Below, piece after piece: positions 1 through 5,082 of a DNA stretch of 7,155 nucleotides (positions are counted from its first letter, which is position 1; each line of letters opens with the position of its first letter). Below the pieces are notes generated by a model, which did not search any database, was not told where the DNA came from, and saw only the letters and a program-made list of their open reading frames with translations. The translations under genes and the position numbers were made by a program. Source of the DNA: Actinomycetota bacterium (GTDB taxonomy: Bacteria; Actinomycetota; UBA4738); NCBI GenBank assembly GCA_013816105.1, contig JACDEY010000047.1, positions 1-7,155 of the forward strand. Reading direction: 5' to 3'.

Positions 1-1
1 G

Positions 2-298
2 ATGACCCCGGAGGATTGGTCCGCGGCTCACAACCACGTGCTCGGGATGCTCATCGACGGGCGGGCCACGGACGAGGTCAACGAGCGAGGGCGCCCCATC
101 TACGGCGACACGATGCTGCTCCTGCTGAATGGCGGCGCGCAGTCCAGGTACTTCGTCCTGCCGCCAGTCGAGGGTCCGGGGATGTGGAAGGAGATGCTGA
201 ACACCGCCCGGCCGGGGCCGCCGCGGCTGGTGCGGGGCCCGGCGCTTAACCTGGTCGCTCAGTCCCTGATCCTCCTGCGTTTCGGCGAGGACGCGTGA
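2..298 (+). CDS. glgX: Glycogen debranching enzyme GlgX/TreX type, C-terminal fragment (5' end outside window)
   Basis: The 98 visible residues match the C-terminal beta-sandwich of GlgX/TreX-type debranching enzymes (GH13 family), which hydrolyse alpha-1,6 branches of glycogen in the cytoplasm. Seen in the sequence: an opening 'MTPEDW' like the family's 'EMTDEDW', then 'LGMLIDGRATDE', 'GDTMLLLLNGG', 'YFVLPP', a 'W..MLNTA' stretch (family W...LDTA) and a final 'AQSLILLRF' (family GRSL.VL). The ATG at position 2 is almost certainly internal, because the catalytic (beta/alpha)8 barrel should precede this segment and lies upstream of the window. The gene ends in TGA at 296-298, followed by 76 bases before the next gene on the same strand. 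A maltooligosyltrehalose trehalohydrolase or another isoamylase-like GH13 enzyme is a less likely alternative. Confidence 0.85.
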   Translation: MTPEDWSAAHNHVLGMLIDGRATDEVNERGRPIYGDTMLLLLNGGAQSRYFVLPPVEGPGMWKEMLNTARPGPPRLVRGPALNLVAQSLILLRFGEDA

Positions 299-374
299 CG
301 GGGGTCCGGGGCTGACTACTACGACCTGACTTCAGGACGATTGTTAGGATCGCGGCACGGGAATCGAGGACACG
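299..374 (+). promoter_or_regulatory. Short intergenic region with possible promoter and small palindrome
   Basis: These 76 bases separate the debranching enzyme from the DUF1801 gene. A perfect 5-base inverted repeat with a 2-base centre, CCTGA-CT-TCAGG, lies at 325-336. A possible -10 element, TAGGAT, lies at 345-350, but no convincing -35 sits at normal spacing. GAGGA at 366-370 is a good Shine-Dalgarno sequence 4 bases before the ATG at 375. The palindrome could be a small operator half-site pair or chance. No strong rho-independent terminator for the upstream gene is visible. Confidence 0.3.
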
Positions 375-752
375 ATGGCCAAGACCGACTTCAAGTCCGT
401 AGACGAGTACATCGCGACGTACCCCGAAGACGTGCAGGCGATCCTGCAGCGTGTCCGCAGCACCATCCGCAAGGCCGTGCCCGGCGCCGAGGAAGCCATC
501 AGTTACCAGATCCCCGCGTACAAACTGCACGGTGGTTCGGTGCTCTACTTCGCCGGGTGGAAGCAGCACTACTCGCTCTATCCCGCCACCGATCAACTCG
601 TAGAGGCGTTCAAGGACGAGCTCGCACCGTACACGGACAAGATCAACAAGGGCACGATCCGCTTCCCGCTCTCCCAGCCCGTCCCTGTGAAGCTAATCAC
701 GCGCATCGCGAAGTTCCTTGCGAAGGAAGCTTCCGAACGCAGGTCGCAGTAG
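375..752 (+). CDS. DUF1801 family protein (YdhG-like)
   Basis: This 125-residue protein has the whole DUF1801 signature: 'VDEYIATYPEDV' at 9-20, a helical stretch with 'IRKAVPGAEEAISYQIPAYK' at 31-50, 'LYFAGWKQHYSLYP' at 57-70, 'KGTIRFPL' at 92-99 and a final 'LITRIAKF'. The fold is shared with the YdhG/frataxin-like group. One Bacillus member has been proposed as an iron chaperone, but most members have no assigned function, so none is claimed here. The length is typical and the gene looks intact. The ATG at 375 is preceded by GAGGA with a 4-base spacer. Its TAG stop (750-752) touches the stop codon of larE on the other strand. No signal peptide or membrane segment is visible, so the protein is predicted to be cytoplasmic. 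Confidence 0.88.
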   Translation: MAKTDFKSVDEYIATYPEDVQAILQRVRSTIRKAVPGAEEAISYQIPAYKLHGGSVLYFAGWKQHYSLYPATDQLVEAFKDELAPYTDKINKGTIRFPLSQPVPVKLITRIAKFLAKEASERRSQ

Positions 753-1613
753 CTAGCGCTCGGGGCCGGAGACGGGCAGAAGCTCCTCGTTCAGGCTCCC
801 CGGTCGGTACCCTCGCGGATCGATCTCCACACGTGACCATCCGAGGCCTCGAACCTCGTCGAGGAACCCGCCCAACGCGGGATGGGCCCGCAGGCGGGCA
901 AGGTCCGCCGCAGGCACCTCGATGGACGCCCGCTCGCCCCGGTGGCGTATCCGGACCGTGTCGAAGCCGAGCACTCGAAGCGCTCGCTCGGCGCTGTCGA
1001 TCCGCTCGAGGAGCTCCGGCGTGATGCGCACTCCGTACGCGACGCGGGAGGAAAGGCAGGCGAGTGCGGGCTTGTCGGCGACCGGCAAGCCGATGGAGCG
1101 CGCCAGCGAACGAAGGACGTCCTTTCCCATCCCCTCCTCGAGCAGCGGATTGCGAACCCCGTGCCGTTCCGCGGCTCGCAGGCCCGGCCGCATGTCGGCG
1201 GGGTCGTCGGCGTTCGCTCCCGCGAGCACGACAGCCGCGGGGCCGGACCCGGCTGTGCACTCCTCGGCGATACGTCTCAGGGTCGAATACAGCTCCATCT
1301 TGCAGTGGAAGCATCGCAGCGCGTCGTTGCGCGCGTATGCCTCCTTCCCCACCTCTGCCGTTTCGACGGTTCGGTGGGTCGTGCCGGCCCAGGCGCTCAC
1401 GTCGCGAGCGACCTCGAGCTCTCCCCGTGGGTAGCTCGGCGAGATGGCGGTGATCGCGGTGACGGCCCCCTTCCCGAGTGCCCGCGCGGATACGGCGAGG
1501 ACCAGCGAAGAGTCGACGCCCCCCGAGAGCGCCACCACTACGCGGCGAGCTCCGTAGCCGCGAATCCGCCGGTGGAGACGCCCGAGGAGCACGCCCGGCC
1601 GCGGGTCGTTCAC
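753..1613 (-). CDS. larE: LarE, ATP-dependent sacrificial sulfur transferase of nickel-pincer cofactor synthesis
   Basis: LarE adenylates the carboxylates of pyridinium-3,5-biscarboxylic acid mononucleotide and converts them to thiocarboxylates that will hold nickel. The 286-residue protein has the PP-loop ATPase motif SGGVDS at 30-35, 'GANADD' at 132-137, 'RCFHCK' at 100-105, 'KPALACLSSRVAYG' at 181-194 and the C-terminal 'GYRPGSLNEEL' at 268-278. Cysteines 101, 104 and 186 are all present. In the Lactobacillus enzyme one cysteine gives up its sulfur, while other LarEs use three cysteines to bind an iron-sulfur cluster. The three here suggest the second type, which is an inference. The GTG start at 1613 places the PP-loop at the family's usual distance and makes a GTGA overlap with the larC stop. 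The frame is open further upstream, but that part reads as low-complexity antisense of larC. GGGG at 1621-1624 is a weak ribosome site. Confidence 0.93.
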   Translation of the reverse strand: MNDPRPGVLLGRLHRRIRGYGARRVVVALSGGVDSSLVLAVSARALGKGAVTAITAISPSYPRGELEVARDVSAWAGTTHRTVETAEVGKEAYARNDALRCFHCKMELYSTLRRIAEECTAGSGPAAVVLAGANADDPADMRPGLRAAERHGVRNPLLEEGMGKDVLRSLARSIGLPVADKPALACLSSRVAYGVRITPELLERIDSAERALRVLGFDTVRIRHRGERASIEVPAADLARLRAHPALGGFLDEVRGLGWSRVEIDPRGYRPGSLNEELLPVSGPER

Positions 1614-2842
1614 GGCGTCGCCCCGTCCAGGATCAGCGCCCGGGCAGCGGCCGCGGCCTCCTCGTAGACGGCGCGGACGGGCCGCCCCGTGTTCGCGGCC
1701 ACCGCGGCCACATCGTCGTGCTCGGGCGTGGCGCTCACCACACTGTCGCCGAGGGTACCGATCTTCACGCGGACGACTCCACCCTCGAGCCGCACGGTCG
1801 CGATGCGCCGAGAGAGCTCGCGACGGGTCACGAGATGGCTTCGAACGCCGAAGGTGGACGTCGTCAGGAACAACTCCCTGCTTATTCGCGGCTCCGCTCC
1901 AGGCTCGCAGATGACGGAGATCGTCCACCCGGGGCGACCCTTCTTCATCTGGATCGGCGTCGTCCATGCGTCGAGGGCGCCGGCGGCGAGGAGCGCCGAG
2001 ACCGCGTCGGCCACGAGCTCGGGCAACAGGTCGTCCAGGTTCGCCTCCAGGACGGAAAGCAGTCGCGACGGGCCGCCTTCCGCATCCTCAGGGCCCCGAT
2101 CGCCCACCGCGTCGCCCAGCACCACGCGAACGACGTTGGGGCGCTCCGCGGGGTCACGGGCACCAGCCCCGTAGCCAACCGAGCGGATCGTCATGGCTGG
2201 GAAGCCCTCGATCGGCTTCCCGAGGGTGGCGATGATCGCGGCCGCCGTCGGCGTAATCGTCTCGTCCATCCCCCCTGGATGGACCGCGAAGTCGCGGAGG
2301 AGCTCCACGGTCGCCGGGGCGGGCGACGGGACCGCGTGGCCGCCCTGTCCCTCGCCCAAGCTTCCGCCGGCCCCCATCGGGAGGCTCGAGACGAGCATCC
2401 GTTCGACGCCCAGCGAATGGAGGGCTGCGGCCACGCCCACGACGTCCACGAGCGTGTCGGGGTCTCCGAGCGCGTGCAGCGATGAGCCCGAGCCCCCGCC
2501 GTGAACGCGCGCCTCCGCCTCGCCGATCCGATGCAGGATGGAACGGGCAGTCGCCGCGACGGGTGTGGGAAGACCGGTCCCGACCTCGAGCGCCTCGAGC
2601 AGTTCGCCGATCCCCCGCATCCGTCCGCCTGCTCTTCCGAGCGGCTCGAGCCCTGCGACGCGAAGGAAGGTGGCACGCAGGCCACCCCTGCCCACCGTCT
2701 CCGTCGAGATACTGGCGGCCGGGACGACGCATCCGATCGCCTCTGAGACCGCGGCCTCCGGCGCACCCGCATCGAGCAGCGCGGCGAGCAGCATGTCGCC
2801 CGCGGCCCCACCGATCGCGTCGACGTACAGGACGACGGTCAT
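1610..2842 (-). CDS. larC: LarC, nickel insertion protein (nickel-pincer cofactor cyclometallase)
   Basis: LarC inserts nickel into the bis-thiocarboxylated nucleotide in a CTP-dependent step, giving the finished nickel-pincer cofactor. The 410-residue protein has family landmarks in order: 'GGAAGDM' at 11-17, H114, 'LHALGDPDTLVDVVG' at 122-136, 'PAPATVELL' at 174-182, 'ETITPTAAA' at 194-202, 'EANLDDLLPE' at 266-275, 'GALDAWTTPIQMKKGRPG' at 288-305 and 'TSTFGVRSH' at 328-336. It is one uninterrupted frame, unlike Lactobacillus plantarum, where larC1 and larC2 are joined by programmed frameshifting. From memory the family usually reads VHFHE near residue 120; here the first His and the Glu are replaced (S121, A124) while H123 stays. 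The ATG at 2842 overlaps the larB stop by 4 bases and has GGAG 7 bases upstream (2850-2853). The N-terminal extension in the longer open frame is larB antisense and was trimmed. Confidence 0.93.
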   Translation of the reverse strand: MTVVLYVDAIGGAAGDMLLAALLDAGAPEAAVSEAIGCVVPAASISTETVGRGGLRATFLRVAGLEPLGRAGGRMRGIGELLEALEVGTGLPTPVAATARSILHRIGEAEARVHGGGSGSSLHALGDPDTLVDVVGVAAALHSLGVERMLVSSLPMGAGGSLGEGQGGHAVPSPAPATVELLRDFAVHPGGMDETITPTAAAIIATLGKPIEGFPAMTIRSVGYGAGARDPAERPNVVRVVLGDAVGDRGPEDAEGGPSRLLSVLEANLDDLLPELVADAVSALLAAGALDAWTTPIQMKKGRPGWTISVICEPGAEPRISRELFLTTSTFGVRSHLVTRRELSRRIATVRLEGGVVRVKIGTLGDSVVSATPEHDDVAAVAANTGRPVRAVYEEAAAAARALILDGATP

Positions 2843-3627
2843 CCGGCCGCTCCGGCCGAGGCCCGTGCGATGAGCGCGGCCGCGTAGCCCGCACCGACGC
2901 CGTCGTCGATGTCCACGCACACCACTCCGGGGACGCACGAGCTCATCATCGATAGGAGCGCCGCGAGCCCGCCGAAGCTGGCCCCATAGCCCACGCTCGT
3001 GGGACACGCGATCACGAGACCCCTCGCGAGCCCTCCGACCACGCTCGCCAGGGCGCCCTCCATGCCGGCGATCGCCACGACGACATCGGCCGACCAGATG
3101 CGGTCCCTGATGGCGGCCACCCGGTGCAGGCCCGCAACCCCCACATCCGCGATAAGCTCGGCGCCCGCGCCGATGAGGGTCGCGGTCAGCACCGCCTCCT
3201 CGGCGACGGCGAGGTCCGCCGTCCCGCCCGTCACGACCAGCACTTCCCCGGCTGGCGCGGGCAAGTTTCGCGCCACGGCGATCGCGCCCGAGCGCTCCCT
3301 CCGAAGAACCGGGTGCCCGCTCTCGGTGGCAACCGCCTCGACCGCATCCATCTGCTCCCCGTCCGCGCGCGAGACGAGGACCGGGCCCTCGTTCCCCGAG
3401 AGGATCTGCCGGACGATCGCGGCGACCTCTTCGACGGTCTTTCCACTGGCGAAGACGATCTCGCAGCTCCCCTGACGGAGCTCGCGGTGATGGTCTACCT
3501 TCGCGAAGCCCAGGTCCGCGAACGGCAAGTCCCGCAGCTCCCTGGTGGCGTCGGAGGGTGAGACGGCCCCGTTGGCGACGGAAGAGAGGAGCCGCTCGAG
3601 ACGCTCCTCGAAGGCGCCGACCGTCAT
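2839..3627 (-). CDS. larB: LarB, nickel-pincer cofactor carboxylase/hydrolase
   Basis: LarB starts the pathway by carboxylating the pyridinium ring of nicotinic acid adenine dinucleotide at C5 and hydrolysing the phosphoanhydride. The 262-residue protein has an N-terminal helical part with 'VDHHRELRQG' at 44-53 and 'SGKTVEEV' at 61-68, followed by a PurE-like (AIR carboxylase) domain: 'VVTGGTADLAVAEEA' at 131-145, 'AGMEGALASVVGGL' at 187-200 and 'PTSVGYGASFGGLAALLSMM' at 209-228. Cys231 in 'SSCVPG' is at the position expected for the cysteine that bonds the substrate covalently. The usual 'VNIDNGFGAG' reads 'VDIDDGVGAG' at 238-247, a mild variation. The ATG at 3627 overlaps the greA stop as ATGA. 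The bases just upstream contain no purine-rich Shine-Dalgarno sequence, so translation probably depends on ribosomes finishing greA. Confidence 0.93.
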   Translation of the reverse strand: MTVGAFEERLERLLSSVANGAVSPSDATRELRDLPFADLGFAKVDHHRELRQGSCEIVFASGKTVEEVAAIVRQILSGNEGPVLVSRADGEQMDAVEAVATESGHPVLRRERSGAIAVARNLPAPAGEVLVVTGGTADLAVAEEAVLTATLIGAGAELIADVGVAGLHRVAAIRDRIWSADVVVAIAGMEGALASVVGGLARGLVIACPTSVGYGASFGGLAALLSMMSSCVPGVVCVDIDDGVGAGYAAALIARASAGAAG

Positions 3628-4160
3628 GAACGGTACGGTTTGAGCGAGACCACCTCGTAGGTGAACTCCCCGGCAGGAGCCTCGTAGGTGACCCGCTCGC
3701 CGACCCTCCGTCCGAGGAGCGCCGAGCCGAGCGGGGAGCTGGAGGTGACGGTGCGGCATCCGGGCGCGCGCTCCTCGGCGGAGTGGGCCATCAGGTACTC
3801 CTCGACCTCGGGGTCATCGTCGTCCACCGGCCGCAGGGTCACGACGGTGCCCGCCTGGACGAAGTCCCCGGCGGGAGCCTCCAGGATCTCCGGGTCGCGG
3901 AGCTGGTACTCGAGGACCCGGATCCGCGCCTCCATCAGGCCCTGTTCGTTCTTCGCCACGTCGTACTCCGCGTTCTCGCGGATGTCCCCGAACTCCCGAG
4001 CGCGCAGGAGCCGCTCGCCCATTCGCTCCCTGCCGGTCGTGCGAAGCCCTTCCAGCTCCTCTCGCATCCGCCCGTAGGCCTCACGCGTGAGGCGGGACGT
4101 CGGCTCCTGTCCGGGCCGCCGGGGAGGGCGTGTCAGAAGGAACTCGTCGTTCTCTTCCAT
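3624..4160 (-). CDS. greA: GreA/GreB-family transcript cleavage factor
   Basis: Gre factors enter the secondary channel of RNA polymerase and stimulate cleavage of backtracked RNA. The 178-residue protein has the N-terminal coiled-coil domain starting at 'LTREAYGRMREELEGL' (24-39), with the tip 'GDIRENAEYDVAKNEQ' at 58-73. The two acidic residues equivalent to E. coli GreA Asp41 and Glu44 are kept (D59, E62), so cleavage activity is expected. The C-terminal FKBP-like domain spans about 99-176 and includes 'SSPLGSALLG' at 141-150. About 22 residues before the coiled coil are extra compared with the usual length near 158. They are acidic at the start, then rich in Pro and Arg. The ATG at 4160 has GGGAG (4163-4167) only 2 bases upstream, closer than normal. 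The stop overlaps larB by 4 bases. It may be a secondary Gre paralogue instead of the housekeeping greA. Confidence 0.9.
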   Translation of the reverse strand: MEENDEFLLTRPPRRPGQEPTSRLTREAYGRMREELEGLRTTGRERMGERLLRAREFGDIRENAEYDVAKNEQGLMEARIRVLEYQLRDPEILEAPAGDFVQAGTVVTLRPVDDDDPEVEEYLMAHSAEERAPGCRTVTSSSPLGSALLGRRVGERVTYEAPAGEFTYEVVSLKPYRS

Positions 4161-4171
4161 CGCTCCCGAAT

Positions 4172-4564
4172 CTACCAGTGGAGGCGACCCCGGCCGGCGG
4201 GGGCGCGGGAACGGCGGCTCCTTCCCCGATCCTGGATCCGGCACCGAACCGCCCGGACGCCCTTCGTCCTCTCGGCGATCCGGTAAACGGCCACGTGAGC
4301 ATCCGGTGGCACTCCGCCCTCCAGGACGGCCTCGCCGTCCACCACCCGCACCCCCAGGTGCCCGATGCCGCGGGTGCGGGGGTCTCGGGACAGGCTCGCT
4401 CGAAGTCGAGCCTCGGCTATCAGATCGGGCCGCGACGCACCCGCGAGGCGGGGAACGGCTCGCTTCGCGAAGCCGAGCCAGTTCCCCATTTCCCGGCGGT
4501 TGCGCCACGCCCACAGCGCCATGCCGGCGCGGCTGACGGGGAAGAGCGTCCGAAGCCAGGCCAC
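4172..4564 (-). CDS. Small BON-domain-like protein
   Basis: This is a 130-residue protein. Residues 48-110 resemble a BON domain (OsmY/nodulation type), a small alpha/beta fold often linked to envelope or phospholipid association: 'LIAEARLRASLSRDPRTRG' gives the first helix, 'VRVVDGEAVLEGGV' the central beta hairpin with the typical glycines, and 'VYRIAERTKGVRAVRCRI' the final helix and strand. The N-terminal 40 residues are Trp- and Arg-rich with a short hydrophobic patch and no clean signal peptide. The last 20 residues are strongly basic. The start is GTG at 4564, with a weak AGG upstream and a 22-base gap from the preceding gene. It ends 11 bases before greA. The BON assignment rests on pattern recognition of a weakly conserved family, and the role is unknown. 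Confidence 0.72.
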   Translation of the reverse strand: MAWLRTLFPVSRAGMALWAWRNRREMGNWLGFAKRAVPRLAGASRPDLIAEARLRASLSRDPRTRGIGHLGVRVVDGEAVLEGGVPPDAHVAVYRIAERTKGVRAVRCRIQDRGRSRRSRAPAGRGRLHW

Positions 4565-4586
4565 CCGCGCTACCTAACTCCCGAGC

Positions 4587-4928
4587 TCAGATCGAGCGCC
4601 GGGTGGTTCCCCGAGAGCCCATCACCAACCGGAGGAGCAGAACTCCCAGGACGGCAACGACGATCGAGGCGATCCAGTCGACGCCCTCGGTCTCCTCGAA
4701 CACCGTTCCGGCGAGGTAGCCCCCGACGACAGCGCCGATGACGCCGACCACGATGGTCCCGATGATGCCGATGGGGTCGGGGCCGGGGACCAGGAACCTG
4801 GCCAGCACGCCCACGACGATGCCGACGAGGAGGTAGATGAGGATGTCTCCCACGCCGATCCCGTTGTCCCCGTTCTGCGCGAGCAATGGGGCCGCCAACA
4901 TCAAGCTGAGCATCCGTTCCTGTCTCAT
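4587..4928 (-). CDS. GlsB/YeaQ/YmgE-family (transglycosylase-associated) small membrane protein
   Basis: The 113-residue protein has three predicted membrane segments at about 28-47, 53-74 and 84-103, with the family pattern 'YLLVGIVVGVLARFLVPG' (32-49), 'GIIGTIVVGVIGAVVGGYLA' (54-73) and a hydrophobic final segment. Members are about 80-110 residues long, found in the cytoplasmic membrane, and often induced by stress. Their biochemical role is unknown despite the old 'transglycosylase-associated' name. Residues 1-25 form an extra hydrophobic stretch ending in 'LLAQNGDNG', which might act as a signal sequence. The ATG at 4928 is strongly supported by AAGGAGG at 4934-4940, 5 bases upstream. 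As the first gene of the minus-strand run, it probably sits nearest the promoter for everything down to larE. Confidence 0.88.
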   Translation of the reverse strand: MRQERMLSLMLAAPLLAQNGDNGIGVGDILIYLLVGIVVGVLARFLVPGPDPIGIIGTIVVGVIGAVVGGYLAGTVFEETEGVDWIASIVVAVLGVLLLRLVMGSRGTTRRSI

Positions 4929-4933
4929 TCGGC

Positions 4934-4940
4934 CCTCCTT
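4934..4940 (-). promoter_or_regulatory. Strong ribosome binding site of the GlsB-type gene
   Basis: Read on the minus strand the bases are AAGGAGG, a near-perfect Shine-Dalgarno sequence with a 5-base spacer to the ATG at 4928. It is the best ribosome site in the window and fixes the start of the first gene of the minus-strand run. Confidence 0.8.
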
Positions 4941-4966
4941 GGCCTTAGGTGTCGGCTTACTCGATT

Positions 4967-4993
4967 TCTATACCCTGCGGCCCACAGAGTCAC
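4967..4993 (-). promoter_or_regulatory. Possible promoter of the minus-strand gene run
   Basis: On the minus strand, TATAGA (4967-4972) resembles a sigma70 -10 element. It is preceded at 15 bases by GTGACT (4988-4993), a partial -35 match. It lies about 40 bases upstream of the ribosome site of the GlsB-type gene, in the only sizeable non-coding gap ahead of the six-gene run, and is the most AT-rich spot nearby. The spacing is short and the -35 match poor, so this is a candidate only. A stress-type sigma factor is possible but cannot be shown. Confidence 0.35.
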
Positions 4994-5082
4994 GCACCGC
5001 CTCGCACCACCGGAGCCCGAGACGGCCGGGGCACGGGCTCGCGAGACCTTCCGGAGCCGACCACACGAAGTAGTCTGCAACC

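Larger units (their letters stand above)
4929..5082. other. Divergent intergenic region
   Basis: These 154 bases lie between the oppositely oriented GlsB-type gene and the secreted repeat protein, and must hold the promoters of both. On the minus strand there is a strong ribosome site and a weak promoter candidate. On the plus strand no convincing -35/-10 pair or ribosome site was found before the ATG at 5083. No hairpin terminator or RNA gene is apparent. Confidence 0.6.

Noticed and set aside
325..336. Palindrome CCTGA-CT-TCAGG as a terminator of the debranching enzyme gene
   Set aside because: The stem is only 5 bases and is not followed by a T-run, so it is too weak for a rho-independent terminator. 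It is kept only as a possible operator.
341..1024. 227-codon plus-strand frame across the DUF1801 gene and the larE 3' end
   Set aside because: Composition is Arg/Pro/Gly-rich without any motif, and it conflicts with two well-supported genes.
1614..1967. N-terminal extension of the larE frame to 1967
   Set aside because: The added residues are Arg/Gly-rich antisense-frame translation of larC and lie before the normal LarE start. The GTG at 1613 gives the right length and a GTGA overlap.
1478..2485. 335-codon plus-strand frame opposite larC
   Set aside because: No domain pattern and strongly biased residue content; larC on the other strand explains the conservation.
1610..2842. Programmed frameshift splitting larC
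   Set aside because: The frame is continuous for 410 codons with all LarC regions in order, so no frameshift is needed here.
2843..3007. N-terminal extension of the larC frame to 3007
   Set aside because: The 55 extra residues have no LarC similarity and overlap larB in another frame. ATG at 2842 has a ribosome site and begins the conserved N-terminus.
3628..3759. N-terminal extension of the larB frame to 3759
   Set aside because: The extra residues are read from greA in another frame. ATG at 3627 fits the family length and the ATGA overlap.
4161..4514. Longer greA frame to 4514
   Set aside because: The extension is Pro/Arg/Gly-rich translation of the BON-type gene in another frame. ATG at 4160 follows that gene's stop by 11 bases and has a purine-rich site.
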